Position numbers and translations under genes: made by a program
In this document: in pieces, positions 8,390-17,785 of the stretch
How positions within the stretch are numbered: position 1 is the first letter of the stretch
Layout: each line of letters starts with the position of its first letter
Assembly (NCBI RefSeq): GCF_030164465.1
Contig: NZ_JASNJE010000008.1
Location: forward strand, 79,992-143,991
Length of the DNA stretch: 64,000 bases
Direction of reading: 5' to 3'
Origin: Sedimentitalea xiamensis
Lineage (GTDB): Bacteria > Pseudomonadota > Alphaproteobacteria > Rhodobacterales > Rhodobacteraceae
The notes under the pieces: generated by a model
Seen by the model: the letters and a program-made list of their open reading frames with translations, nothing else
What the model was told of the DNA's origin: nothing
The model's database searches: none

Positions 8390-10802
8390 GGTTCACCTCC
8401 TGAAGCCCGGAGAGTTCCATCAACCGGCGGGTTTCTTCGGCCAGCAGGCGTTCCTCGGCGGTGCCCTTGACCGGCACCTTGCCGACTTCGAGCAGCAAAG
8501 GCGCTGCGAGCGGCGTGATCCGGGGCAGGCGAAGCAGGTCCAGCCGGGGTCCGACCCGTTGCAGCATTTCTTCTATGCGGTGAAAATCGACCAGCCCGCG
8601 CAGGGCTTCGGTTCGCGTGATGTCCAGCATCAGGTGGTCCGGGTCATATTTTTGCAGCGTGTCATATAGGATATCGGAAGAAAACGTCGCCTGCCGACCG
8701 GATTTCCGGGCGCTTGGCGTATTGCGTTCGATCAGTCCGGCAATCGTGGCGCTGGCGCGGAAGGTCCGTTTCATCACCGCATTGCCATCCAGCCAGCCCT
8801 TCAGACCGTCGCGCAGGCTGCGTGCATCCAGCAGCGCGGATGCGTCCAGAACCGGGTCGAGCCCCCAGATCAGCGTGGCATAGTCGGTCGCAACGAAGCC
8901 CAGGGGATGCAGGCCCAGATCTTCCATCCGCTTGGTCAGAAGCAGGCCCAGAGTCTGCTGCGCATTGCGGCCGGCAAATCCATAGACACAGACATGTTCC
9001 CGCCCGTCGTGGGGGAAGCTCTCGATCAGCAGCCGGTCCCGTTCCGGCAGGCGCGACATGCGCTTCTGAAGGGCGAGCCAGTCTCGGGTGTGCTCGGGAA
9101 GCTGCGGCCAGTGCGGCTGGGCGAAGAGTTCGAGAATCCGGGCGCTCAACTGTGTGGAGGTGGCGAACTTGGTGCCGGAAAAAGTGGCGATCCGGGGCGT
9201 TCGGCCCGCGTCGCGTGTGACTTCGACCGTCATGTCGCGCAACCCGTCGTAGCGCACGATTTGCCCCCCGATCAGGAAGGTATCCCCCGGTGTCAGGGTC
9301 GCGGCAAAGGCTTCCTCGACCTCTCCCAGGGGTTTGCCGACCCGGTTGCGTTTCAGCCGGACTTTCAGGGTGTCGGTGTCCTGGATCGTGCCGATGTTCA
9401 TGCGGATACGCTGGGCGCTGCGCGGATCGCGCAGGTGCCAGCGACCATCCGGACCCTGCCGCAGGCGTTGCCAGCGGTCATAGGCCCGCAGGGCATACCC
9501 GCCGGTTGCGGTGAAATCCAGGCACCGGTCGAATTCGGCGCGGGTCAGGTCCGCATAGGCGCCGGCGGTCGTCACCTCCGCGAACAGGTCGTCGGCGCGG
9601 AACGGTGCTGCGCAGGCGGCGATCAGGATATGCTGGCAAAGCACGTCCTGCGGTCCCTGGCCGCGCGGCTCGCCATCCAGATCGCCGGCGGTCGCCGCTT
9701 CCAGCGCCGCGACGCATTCGACGACTTCGAACCGGTTGGCAGGGACCAGAAGCGCCTTTGAGGGGGCGTTGTAGCGGTGATTGGCCCGCCCTATCCGCTG
9801 CACCAACCGTTTCACGTTCTTCGGCGCGCCGATCTGTATGACGAGATCCACGTCGCCCCAGTCGATGCCGAGGTCGAGGCTTCCGGTGCAGACAATGGCG
9901 CGCAACTCGCCCCGGACCATCGCCGCCTCCACACGCTGACGCTGCTGCCTGTCCAGGCTTCCGTGATGAATGCCGATCGGCAGGCCTTCGCTGTTGGCCA
10001 GCCACAGGTTGTGAAAGAAAATCTCGGCCTGCGCGCGGGTATTGTGAAAGATCAGCGTGGTCTTGTGGGTGCGGATCCGATCCAGCACCGCAGGGATCGC
10101 ATAGGCTGCGCCGCCGCCGGCCCAGGGCGGCGGTTCCCGTGTCTGCAACATTGCGATGTCAGGCACCGGTCCCGGATCCGCGATCAGGATTTCACAGGGG
10201 TCCGGATGCCGCGCCAGCAAGGCGGCAATGGCCTTCGGGTCCTGAACCGTTGCCGAAAGGCCGACGCGGCGCAGGTCGGGGCAGAGCGTCTGCAAGCGGG
10301 ACAGCGCCAGCATCAACTGGTCGCCACGCTTGCTTTCGGCCAGCGCATGGATCTCGTCGACGATGACGCGCTTCAATCCGGCGAACATGCGCGGGGCATC
10401 CTCGTAGGAGATCAGCAGGGCCAGGCTTTCCGGTGTCGTCAGGAGGATATGCGGAGGATCGGCGCGTTGCCGTTTCTTGCGGCTGGCGGGCGTGTCGCCG
10501 GTGCGATCCTCGATCCGGATGTCCAAGCCGATCTCTTCCACCGGTGTGCGCAGGTTGCGCTTGATATCGGCGGCCAGCGCCTTGAGCGGGCTGATGTAAA
10601 GCGTGTGCAGACCCGGATGGGGCGCGGTGGTCAGGTCGGCCAGCGTCGGCAGGAAGCCGGCCATGGTCTTTCCGCCGCCGGTCGGGGCGATAAGCAGCGT
10701 GGCCGGGTGATCCGCCGCGTCCAGCATGGCGCGCTGATGCGGGTGCAGTGCCCAGTCACGCGATGAAAACCACTGTTCGATGGAGGGCGGAAGACCGGTC
10801 AT
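8370..10802 (-). CDS. Ligase-associated DNA damage response DEXH-box helicase (Lhr-like)
   Basis: This 810-residue superfamily-2 helicase belongs to the bacterial Lhr-like group associated with ATP-dependent DNA ligase and the PdeM nuclease. Visible motifs are Walker A APTGGGKT (about residues 37-44), the DEXH box VDEIHALAESKRG, SATV (motif III), and RIGRANHRYNAPSKA (motif VI). The C-terminal third carries the Lhr winged-helix/beta-barrel region. It overlaps pdeM by 20 bp at its 3' end. The usual LigB-type ligase and exonuclease partners are not in this window. Confidence 0.92.
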   Translation of the reverse strand: MTGLPPSIEQWFSSRDWALHPHQRAMLDAADHPATLLIAPTGGGKTMAGFLPTLADLTTAPHPGLHTLYISPLKALAADIKRNLRTPVEEIGLDIRIEDRTGDTPASRKKRQRADPPHILLTTPESLALLISYEDAPRMFAGLKRVIVDEIHALAESKRGDQLMLALSRLQTLCPDLRRVGLSATVQDPKAIAALLARHPDPCEILIADPGPVPDIAMLQTREPPPWAGGGAAYAIPAVLDRIRTHKTTLIFHNTRAQAEIFFHNLWLANSEGLPIGIHHGSLDRQQRQRVEAAMVRGELRAIVCTGSLDLGIDWGDVDLVIQIGAPKNVKRLVQRIGRANHRYNAPSKALLVPANRFEVVECVAALEAATAGDLDGEPRGQGPQDVLCQHILIAACAAPFRADDLFAEVTTAGAYADLTRAEFDRCLDFTATGGYALRAYDRWQRLRQGPDGRWHLRDPRSAQRIRMNIGTIQDTDTLKVRLKRNRVGKPLGEVEEAFAATLTPGDTFLIGGQIVRYDGLRDMTVEVTRDAGRTPRIATFSGTKFATSTQLSARILELFAQPHWPQLPEHTRDWLALQKRMSRLPERDRLLIESFPHDGREHVCVYGFAGRNAQQTLGLLLTKRMEDLGLHPLGFVATDYATLIWGLDPVLDASALLDARSLRDGLKGWLDGNAVMKRTFRASATIAGLIERNTPSARKSGRQATFSSDILYDTLQKYDPDHLMLDITRTEALRGLVDFHRIEEMLQRVGPRLDLLRLPRITPLAAPLLLEVGKVPVKGTAEERLLAEETRRLMELSGLQEVNRVASPA

Positions 10803-10909
10803 CCGCCAAGTTTAGCGGCTAATATCGAGGATTGGAACGGGTCGTGAACATCACGTGGCGCGCCGATCCGTGTTTCGGTCCGCGCAGGGCGAAGCGGTCC
10901 GCCCCGGCG

Positions 10910-12217
10910 CTATTTCACGATCTTTTCATCCTTCACGAACATGTTGGCCCAGGCCCTGTCGATCAGGTCGGGCGTCATCTGGTAGGGGATGCCTTCGAAC
11001 TCGCAGATCGCGATCATCTGGTCGATCAGGAAGACCGGTTGATAGTTGGCGTAGATATTGTCGATGGTGGGATACTTGGTCTTCAGCAGGTAGACGAGCG
11101 ATGCCTCGTCCAGCGGCATTCCCTTCTTGCGGGCCACCAGCGCAAAGATCTTCAGGAAGTTTTCCTGGCTTGGTCCGTCGATCTTGATCTTGAAGAAGAT
11201 CCGGCGCAGCGCGGCCTTGTCGAAAATCTCGTTCGGGTGGAAGTTGGTCGAAAAGATCACCAGCGTGTCGAACGGCACTTCGAATTTCTCGCCCGATTGC
11301 AGGCCGAGGATGTCTTTGCCTTCCTCCAGCGGCACGATCCAGCGGTTGATCAGCGCCTGCGGCGGTTCTTCCTGCCTGCCGAGGTCATCGACGATGAAGA
11401 TGCCGCCGGTCGATTTCAACTGGAGCGGCGCCTGGTAGGTGCGCGCCGTGGGATTGTAGACCAGATCGAGCATTTTCAGCGACAGCTCGCCGCCGGTCAC
11501 GACGGTCGGGCGTTCACAGCAGACATAGCGCGTGTCGAACCGCCTGGCGCGGCGCAGCGAATTCGGATCGTCGCGGATTTCCTCGACGGCGGAGTGCACG
11601 ATCGGATCGTAGACCGTGATGACCTGTCCGGAATATTCGATCGCGCGGGGGACATAGACCCTGTCGCCAAGCGCGTCGCGCACCCCGTTGGAGATCGAGG
11701 ATTTCCCGTTGCCCGGCGGGCCATACATCAGGATCGACCGACCGGCGCTGACGGCGGGTCCAAGATGGTCCAGCAGGCTGTCGGGCAGGATCAGATGGCC
11801 CATCGCGCGGGTCAGCTGGTCGCGCGTGATCTGGATGTTGCGGATCGACTGCCGTTTGACCTGCTCGCGGTAGACATCCAGCGGAACCGGCATCGCGCCG
11901 AAATATTCCGACTGGGCCAGCGCGTCCAGCGCCCGCGCCTTGCCCGCGTCGGTCAATTGGTATCCCATCTCGTTGCCATTGTTGGCATTGAGCGTTCCGG
12001 TCGCTTCCAGCAGGCGCTGGTCGCGGGCGATATCGACGAGTTCCTGCGTCACCTGGAGCGGCAGGCAGATGGCGGTGGCGATCTCCGACACGGTATCGAC
12101 ATTCTTGCGGAATATCGTTTTCAGCAGGATGTCGCGCATCATGACCATCGGCAACTGCATCTCGGCCATGCTGCGCGGCGAAGGGGGCTCCATGACGGGG
12201 GAGGTTTGCATGTTCAT
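10910..12217 (-). CDS. AAA-family ATPase at the end of the Tad pilus locus
   Basis: The 435-residue protein has a winged-helix-like N-terminal part (roughly residues 25-120) followed by an AAA ATPase core. Walker A is GPPGNGKSS (Lys172) and Walker B is GGIFIVDDLGRQEE, followed by a sensor-1-like STNFHP. It has no signal peptide or membrane segment. It is the last minus-strand gene after cpaA, separated by ~150 bp, so it may be part of or dependent on the Tad operon. Similar ATPases occur beside tad genes in related bacteria as far as I recall, but I do not know a demonstrated function. It is distinct from the CpaF assembly ATPase. Confidence 0.8.
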   Translation of the reverse strand: MNMQTSPVMEPPSPRSMAEMQLPMVMMRDILLKTIFRKNVDTVSEIATAICLPLQVTQELVDIARDQRLLEATGTLNANNGNEMGYQLTDAGKARALDALAQSEYFGAMPVPLDVYREQVKRQSIRNIQITRDQLTRAMGHLILPDSLLDHLGPAVSAGRSILMYGPPGNGKSSISNGVRDALGDRVYVPRAIEYSGQVITVYDPIVHSAVEEIRDDPNSLRRARRFDTRYVCCERPTVVTGGELSLKMLDLVYNPTARTYQAPLQLKSTGGIFIVDDLGRQEEPPQALINRWIVPLEEGKDILGLQSGEKFEVPFDTLVIFSTNFHPNEIFDKAALRRIFFKIKIDGPSQENFLKIFALVARKKGMPLDEASLVYLLKTKYPTIDNIYANYQPVFLIDQMIAICEFEGIPYQMTPDLIDRAWANMFVKDEKIVK

Positions 12218-12369
12218 CTGGCTTGCCTGTCGGTTGTCGTGCTGCTGCGAGTCAGACTAGCGGCGATGTTTGGCAGGAATGCGGCAAGCAAGGCACGACA
12301 TGCGGGCTTTCTCTGGCTGTGTCCGGATGCGCGTGACCGGCGGGTTCCGGCAAAGGGCGCCGGAATGGG

Positions 12370-12864
12370 TCAGGCGCCGAACTGCGATCCGAGCAAGAGA
12401 TAGATCGCCAGCGTTCCGCCCAGCGACAGACCCATGGGGAATTTCCAGCCGGCGGTCCAGCTTGTCCAATCCGGCGCGATCCGGCGCAACGGTGTGTATT
12501 TCACCAGCCGGTGCGTGACGAAAGCCGCCAGGAGGTTGGCTGCGAAAATCGCGATGAGTAGCCGCAGGTCGCCGATGGCGATGAACGGGGCGGCGGCGGC
12601 GGCGAATTTGGCATCCCCCGCGCCGATCGCGCCCGCCGCGTTCAGCACGATCCCAACGACCAGGATGACGCCCATCTGCAACAGGCGGACGCCATATGTC
12701 GGCAGGGGCAGCACGAAGAGTCCCACGACCACGAAAACCGCGGCCAGCAGAAGAACCGCCTGATTGGTGATGCGCATTTCCCGCAGATCCGTGAACGCCA
12801 CGTAAAAACAGATCGGCAGGACGAACGGCAGGAACCAGAGCGCCGCTGACGCGGAGACCGCCAT
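12370..12864 (-). CDS. cpaA: Prepilin peptidase CpaA/TadV (A24 family)
   Basis: This 164-residue inner-membrane aspartic protease should cleave the leader of the Flp prepilin encoded at 22.7 kb. The two catalytic aspartates sit in the expected motifs: the first in FTDLREMRITNQ and the second in GAGDAKFAAA (the GxGD signature). Five to six hydrophobic segments are visible. It lacks the N-terminal methyltransferase domain of PilD, as expected for CpaA/TadV. The start is 4 bp from the upstream TPR gene's stop, so it is in the same operon. Confidence 0.93.
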   Translation of the reverse strand: MAVSASAALWFLPFVLPICFYVAFTDLREMRITNQAVLLLAAVFVVVGLFVLPLPTYGVRLLQMGVILVVGIVLNAAGAIGAGDAKFAAAAAPFIAIGDLRLLIAIFAANLLAAFVTHRLVKYTPLRRIAPDWTSWTAGWKFPMGLSLGGTLAIYLLLGSQFGA

Positions 12865-12868
12865 CGGA

Positions 12869-13717
12869 TCAGGTGCTTTCCAGCGCCCGCAGGGATCTGG
12901 CGGCTTCTTCGAAGTGCTGCGGATGGGTGTTGATGGCTTCCCGCAACAGACCTTCTCCGGTCTTCACATCGCCCTGCTTGATCGCGGTCAGGGCCATGGT
13001 GTGCAACAGTTCCGCCCGTTCCGTCTGGTCCATCGGAACCACCGGCAACGAATAGTTGCGTTGCGCCCCGCGCGCCAGAACCAGGTTGTTCTTGGCGGTG
13101 AAGAGCGTCGGGTCCTGCCGGATCGCTTCGCCGAACAGTCGCTCCGCTCCGGCGAAATCGCCGCGGGTCAGCTTCGAATAGCCCCAGTTGTTCATGACCC
13201 CGGCGGGTTTGGTGGTCAGGCCGACCGCCGTGTCATAGAAACTGTCGGACTTGTCCCATTCCTTGTTGGCGTCGGCCACCATGGCTTCGAGACGATAGCG
13301 CTTGAAGGTTTCATGGGTCGGCGGCACGCTGTCCAGCGTCTGTTCCGCGGCCTTCCAGTCGCTGTTGCGGATCTGTGCGTCGGCCAGTTCGACCTTGTCC
13401 CCTGCATTGGAACCGGTCATTCCGACCACTTTCGTCCAGGCGGCGGCGCCTTCTGTATTGCGTTTTGCCCGCACCAGCGACGTCGCGAGCCCACGCTGCA
13501 AATCTATCCGGCCCGGACTTTTCTGCAGGCTGCGGGAAAAGTAGTCGACGGCCTCGTTGGGGTCGGCGACGGTCAACATCACATCGTTCAGGTCGCTTTC
13601 GTCGACGACATTCACGTCCTGAAAGGCCCGTTCAACCGTCTCGTCGGGTTTCTCGGAACAGGCCGAAAGAATAAGACCGCCCACGAGAACAACCGGAATC
13701 AGAATGAGGTGGCGCAT
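12869..13717 (-). CDS. TPR-repeat lipoprotein of the Tad locus
   Basis: The 282-residue product starts with a lipoprotein signal (hydrophobic residues ~4-18) ending in the lipobox LSAC, so it should be a periplasm-facing lipoprotein. The rest is helical with TPR-like repeats, for example around DYFSRSLQKSPGRIDLQ and AERLFGEAIRQDPTLFTAKNNL. TadD-type TPR lipoproteins help assemble the outer-membrane secretin of Tad pili. This locus has two in tandem. It lies between the TadD-like gene and cpaA. Which of the two is the functional TadD cannot be decided by eye. Confidence 0.85.
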   Translation of the reverse strand: MRHLILIPVVLVGGLILSACSEKPDETVERAFQDVNVVDESDLNDVMLTVADPNEAVDYFSRSLQKSPGRIDLQRGLATSLVRAKRNTEGAAAWTKVVGMTGSNAGDKVELADAQIRNSDWKAAEQTLDSVPPTHETFKRYRLEAMVADANKEWDKSDSFYDTAVGLTTKPAGVMNNWGYSKLTRGDFAGAERLFGEAIRQDPTLFTAKNNLVLARGAQRNYSLPVVPMDQTERAELLHTMALTAIKQGDVKTGEGLLREAINTHPQHFEEAARSLRALEST

Positions 13718-13747
13718 TTTTTGCGTCCTTTACTGCTCTTGCCTCTG

Positions 13748-14338
13748 TCATGGTGTCTTCCGGATCAGGAATTCGCTGCTGCCCCGGCGCACCAATTTAT
13801 AGTCTTCATTTTCCGGCTCCTTGATAGCAGAATTTTCCGATTTTGCGAGCGCTAAGCGCAAATTGTCGCGGATTGAGTCACTTTCGCCATTGTCCAGCGC
13901 ATAGGCCTTTCGGAAAATCTGCGTGGCTTCGGCGATCTCGCCCATTTCCATCAATACAACCCCAAGGTTATTCCAGGCCTCCGGCCAGTCCGGCGCGGCG
14001 ACGACGGCGCGGCGCAGCAGTTTCTCGGATTGCCCAAGCCGTCCCAGCCCGAGATTGGCGGTGCCGAGACCGGTCAGGATTTCCGGGGTCATGCCTTGTT
14101 CGAGCGCGGCGCGGGTGAAGGCATCCAGCGCCAGTTCGTATTCCGATGCCGCCATCAGACGATTTCCAACCTCGACCCCGTCGACCGCATCCTTGCGCAG
14201 ATCGACGCCCGGTGCATAGGGGCTGTCGGGCAGGTTCGTGATCGGCGCGGGTCCGCAGGCGGCCACCGCCGAACAAACGGCGATGGCCAGACATGCAATA
14301 CGGGGTATCGATTTTCGCGTCGCCTTTGCTGGCGCCAT
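13748..14338 (-). CDS. tadD: TadD-like TPR lipoprotein
   Basis: A 196-residue TPR protein with an N-terminal signal ending in a lipobox-like VAAC around residue 28. TPR units are visible in LIMA-like segments: SEYELALDAFTRAALEQGM, LGLGRLGQSEKLLRRAVVAAPDWPEAWNNLG and EIAEATQIFRKAYALDNG. TadD proteins act as pilotin-like factors for the CpaC secretin. The start is one base from the tadC stop, so translation is coupled within the Tad operon. The assignment to TadD rests on position and repeats. Confidence 0.87.
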   Translation of the reverse strand: MAPAKATRKSIPRIACLAIAVCSAVAACGPAPITNLPDSPYAPGVDLRKDAVDGVEVGNRLMAASEYELALDAFTRAALEQGMTPEILTGLGTANLGLGRLGQSEKLLRRAVVAAPDWPEAWNNLGVVLMEMGEIAEATQIFRKAYALDNGESDSIRDNLRLALAKSENSAIKEPENEDYKLVRRGSSEFLIRKTP

Positions 14339-14339
14339 G

Positions 14340-15329
14340 TCACTGGTTGCCCAATTGTCCCAAGTTCGCGATGCCCTGCGCCGATGGGCTGATCAGGATG
14401 ATCAGCAGCGGGGGCACCGTCAGACCCATAGTGGCAAGGGTCATTTTGGTTGGCAACTTGTTTGCGGCCTCTTCGGCGCGCATCACGCGTTTGTCCCGCA
14501 TTTCACCGGCGTAGACCCGGAGGGCTTCGGCGATCGAGGTGCCGAAGGCGGCGGACTGGATCAGAACGGTCACGAAGGACGACACATCCTGCACCCCGCA
14601 GCGCGTGCCCATGTCGCGCAGAACGGCGGACTTGTCCTTGCCGGCCTTCATCTCGTAGGCGACGACCTCGAATTCCTCGGCCAGATCGGGGTAGGAGGCG
14701 TGCAGTTCCTTGGCCACCCGAACGATGGACTGATCCAGCGACTGGCCGGCCTCGACGCAGACCAGCATCATGTCCAGCGCGTCCGGAAAGCCGCGTTCGA
14801 TGGTTTCCTTGCGTGCATCGACGCGCCGGGTGATCCAGTATTTCGGAATCATGTAGCCGATGCCGCCGGGGCCGATCGCGTACATGATCATCTTCTGGTT
14901 GTCCAATTCCTGCCCGCTGGCATTCAGCATCGCGATATAGGCGACACCGCCGATCAGGCCGATGATGCCAAGCGCGAACTGCGCGAAATGAAAGAACCGC
15001 ACCGCGTCCTTTGACTGATAGCCGGCCTGGCGCAGTTTCAGTTGAATGGCCGACAGCTCGTCCTCATTCTTGGGTTCCAGGAAGGAGGCGAATTTCTGAA
15101 GCTGTTCGTTGCGGCCGTTCTGACGCAGCTTTTCCTTTTTCTTCTGGTCGCCTGTGCTTTGCGTGGTGCTGGCGCGCTTCAGCTTTTTCAGGGGATCCTC
15201 GCGCTGGTTCAGCATCAGCGGGATGGTGAGCAGGATCATGAACAATCCCAGCGCGCCAACCACGATGATGGGGCCGAACTCGCCAAGCGAATTTGTGAGC
15301 ATGTCGTTGATACCGGACAGAAATTGCAT
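14340..15329 (-). CDS. tadC: Type II secretion F-family protein TadC
   Basis: TadC is one of the two inner-membrane GspF-like platform proteins of the Tad pilus machine. The 329-residue protein has an N-terminal membrane segment (~residues 18-38), a cytosolic Lys-rich stretch, two membrane segments around residues 115-165, and a GspF domain. The GspF domain contains FPDALDMMLVCVEAGQSLDQSI and ends with a C-terminal membrane helix near MGLTVPPLLIILISP. It follows tadB by 9 bp on the same strand, matching the usual tadA-tadB-tadC order. Confidence 0.95.
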   Translation of the reverse strand: MQFLSGINDMLTNSLGEFGPIIVVGALGLFMILLTIPLMLNQREDPLKKLKRASTTQSTGDQKKKEKLRQNGRNEQLQKFASFLEPKNEDELSAIQLKLRQAGYQSKDAVRFFHFAQFALGIIGLIGGVAYIAMLNASGQELDNQKMIMYAIGPGGIGYMIPKYWITRRVDARKETIERGFPDALDMMLVCVEAGQSLDQSIVRVAKELHASYPDLAEEFEVVAYEMKAGKDKSAVLRDMGTRCGVQDVSSFVTVLIQSAAFGTSIAEALRVYAGEMRDKRVMRAEEAANKLPTKMTLATMGLTVPPLLIILISPSAQGIANLGQLGNQ

Positions 15330-15338
15330 CTCGCGCCC

Positions 15339-16307
15339 CTATACTTTGATGTTGGTCAGAAAACGCATGACCATTAGGTTGGCCGACAGCAGGATGCCGA
15401 CGACAAAGCAGCCCGGAATGAACCAGGGATGATCCTGCACTTCGACGTAGTAGTCCGGATCGTTCACCAGGATCACGACCAGGCACAGCAGAGGGAAGGC
15501 GGACAGGAATTTTCCCGACCATTTCGCCTCTGCGGTGATTGCGTTCACCCGCCGGAACAGACGGAACCGGGCGCGGATCACCTTGGCCAGCCCGGCGAGG
15601 ATCTCGGCCAGGTTGCCGCCCGATTGCTGCTGGATCGTCACGGCGACGGACAGGAACCGCAGATCCTGCATGTCCAGCCGTTCCGCCATTTCCTTGAGCG
15701 CATCGCCCACGTCGCGGCCATAGGTGCTTTCATCGGCGATGATGCCGAACTCGGTTGCCAGGGGGTCTTCGATTTCCTTGGATACGATGGTGATGGCCGA
15801 CGAGAACGGATGCCCGACTCTCAGGCTGCGGACCATGAGTTCGACCGCATCCGGAAGCTGTTCGGCGATCATCGCCATCCGCTTCTTCGCCTTGGAATTG
15901 ACCCAGAAATAGACGCCGCCGATACCGATGCCGACCGAGGCGATCAGCCGGAGGGGGATTTCCGCCGTGGTCCCGATGCTCAGCGCGACAAAGGCGGCGA
16001 CGGACAGCCCGGCCATGATCATGATCAATTGGCGCGGGGTAAAGGCGATGGCCGCCTTCTGCGCCTTCTCCGCCAGCAGCGAGTAGAGAGGGATGGATCT
16101 CGATTTCATGTGCTGGCGCATTTCCTTGCGCAGCTGTTCCAGCACCTGTTCGCGTCCGGTGCCCTTGTCGAGCATCTCCAGACGCCGGTTGACCCGGCTG
16201 TTCAGGCTGATGGATTTGCCAAAGGCGACCAGGTAGATGCCTTCGACGAGGACCAGAACCCCGACAAAGATCAACCCGTAGATAATCGGTTCCGCGCTCA
16301 GTTCCAT
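15339..16307 (-). CDS. tadB: Type II secretion F-family protein TadB
   Basis: TadB is the second GspF-like inner-membrane platform protein, paired with TadC. The start at 16307 ([11 protein letters not shown]) overlaps the cpaF stop by one base (TGATG) and gives 322 residues; the frame is open further upstream but only as a shadow of cpaF. A first membrane helix lies at ~8-28, two more in the middle (around residues 95-130), then the GspF domain with LPDAVELMVRSLRVGHPFSSAI, and a terminal helix. The coupling to cpaF suggests stoichiometric production with the ATPase. Confidence 0.95.
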   Translation of the reverse strand: MELSAEPIIYGLIFVGVLVLVEGIYLVAFGKSISLNSRVNRRLEMLDKGTGREQVLEQLRKEMRQHMKSRSIPLYSLLAEKAQKAAIAFTPRQLIMIMAGLSVAAFVALSIGTTAEIPLRLIASVGIGIGGVYFWVNSKAKKRMAMIAEQLPDAVELMVRSLRVGHPFSSAITIVSKEIEDPLATEFGIIADESTYGRDVGDALKEMAERLDMQDLRFLSVAVTIQQQSGGNLAEILAGLAKVIRARFRLFRRVNAITAEAKWSGKFLSAFPLLCLVVILVNDPDYYVEVQDHPWFIPGCFVVGILLSANLMVMRFLTNIKV

Positions 16308-17764
16308 CACTTGTGCTCCATCACGGTGGGTTCGTAGATCGACGCCGGCAGATCGTAGTTCCACATCCGGAAACGTTCCGAGAAATGGCTGCGCACGCCG
16401 GTGGCGGTGAAATGCCCGATGATCTTGTTGTCCGGGGTCAGTCCGACCCTCTGGTACTTGAAGATTTCCTGCATCGAGATCACGTCGCCCTCCATCCCGG
16501 TGATTTCGGTGATCGAGGTCATCCGGCGGCTTCCGTCCTGCAGGCGGCTGGCCTGCACGATCAGGTTGACGGCGGAAGAGATCTGGCTGCGCACCGCCTT
16601 CAGCGGCATTTCGATCCCGGCCATGGCGATCATGTTCTCCAGCCGCGACACGCCATCGCGGGCAGAGTTCGCGTGGATCGTGGTCATGGAGCCGTCGTGG
16701 CCGGTGTTCATTGCCTGCAGCATGTCGATGACTTCTTCGCCGCGGGTTTCCCCGACGATGATGCGGTCCGGTCGCATCCGCAGGGCGTTCTTCAGGCAGT
16801 CCCGCGGACTGACTTCGCCCTTGCCCTCGACGTTCGGCGGACGGCTTTCCATCCGGCCGACATGGATCTGTTGCAACTGAAGTTCCGCGGTATCCTCGAT
16901 CGTCAGGATGCGTTCGGAATTGTCGATGAAACTGGAAAGTGCATTGAGCGTGGTGGTCTTGCCCGACCCGGTTCCACCGGACACGATGACATTCAGCCGG
17001 GTTGCGACAGCGGCTTGCAGATAGGCGGCCATTTCCTCGGAAAATGCGCCGAAGTTCACCAGGTCGTCGATGCCCAGCTTGTCTTTCTTGAATTTCCGGA
17101 TCGACACGAGGCTGCCGTCGACGGCGATGGGCGGCACCATCGCGTTGAACCGCGACCCGTCCGCCAGGCGGGCGTCCACATATGGGTTTGATTCATCCAC
17201 ACGCCGGCCGACGGCGGACACGATCTTGTCGATGATGCGAAGAAGGTGGCGTTCGTCCTTGAAGGTGACGTCGCTGAGTTCCAGCTTGCCGGCCCGTTCC
17301 ACGAAGACCTGCTGCGGGCCGTTGACCAGGATGTCGTTGACGGTTTCGTCCTGAAGCAGGGTTTCCAGGGGGCCGAGGCCGGTGACTTCGTCATAGAGTT
17401 CCTTGTTCAGGGTCTGGCGATCCTCCCGGTTGAGGATGAGCCCCTTTTCTTCCAGCAATTCTCCGGCGATCGAACTGATTTCCGTGCGCAGTTCCGCCTC
17501 GCTCGCGTGTTCCAGCGCGGCCAGGTTGAGATTGTCCAGAAGCGAACGGTGCAGTTCGATCTTGATCTCGCCAAGGCGTTCCTTGCGCTTGCGGTCCTTG
17601 TCGGCGGATCCGGGTTCTGCCGCCTTGGCGGGCATCGGACGCCGCAGGCTGGCCGCGGGTGCCTGTTCGGCCTTGGGCTGCGGCTGGGCCTCGATATTGA
17701 CGACCTTGGCGGCGTGCCTGGCCGAGGCTGCGGTCGGTGATGCTTTCTTGTATTTCGAGAACAT
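16307..17764 (-). CDS. cpaF: Tad pilus assembly ATPase CpaF/TadA
   Basis: This secretion-type ATPase powers Flp pilus extension and, in studied Tad systems, retraction as well. The 485-residue protein has a disordered, Lys/Ala/Pro-rich N-terminus (~70 residues), an N-terminal helical domain, and a RecA-like core. Walker A is [10 protein letters not shown] (Lys269). The Asp-box region reads [12 protein letters not shown], and the Walker B/His-box region covers [15 protein letters not shown] and HANSARDG. It is followed by tadB with a one-base overlap and preceded by cpaE. The length is typical for CpaF. Confidence 0.97.
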   Translation of the reverse strand: MFSKYKKASPTAASARHAAKVVNIEAQPQPKAEQAPAASLRRPMPAKAAEPGSADKDRKRKERLGEIKIELHRSLLDNLNLAALEHASEAELRTEISSIAGELLEEKGLILNREDRQTLNKELYDEVTGLGPLETLLQDETVNDILVNGPQQVFVERAGKLELSDVTFKDERHLLRIIDKIVSAVGRRVDESNPYVDARLADGSRFNAMVPPIAVDGSLVSIRKFKKDKLGIDDLVNFGAFSEEMAAYLQAAVATRLNVIVSGGTGSGKTTTLNALSSFIDNSERILTIEDTAELQLQQIHVGRMESRPPNVEGKGEVSPRDCLKNALRMRPDRIIVGETRGEEVIDMLQAMNTGHDGSMTTIHANSARDGVSRLENMIAMAGIEMPLKAVRSQISSAVNLIVQASRLQDGSRRMTSITEITGMEGDVISMQEIFKYQRVGLTPDNKIIGHFTATGVRSHFSERFRMWNYDLPASIYEPTVMEHK

Positions 17765-17785
17765 GATCCTGAACCCCTTGAAAGG

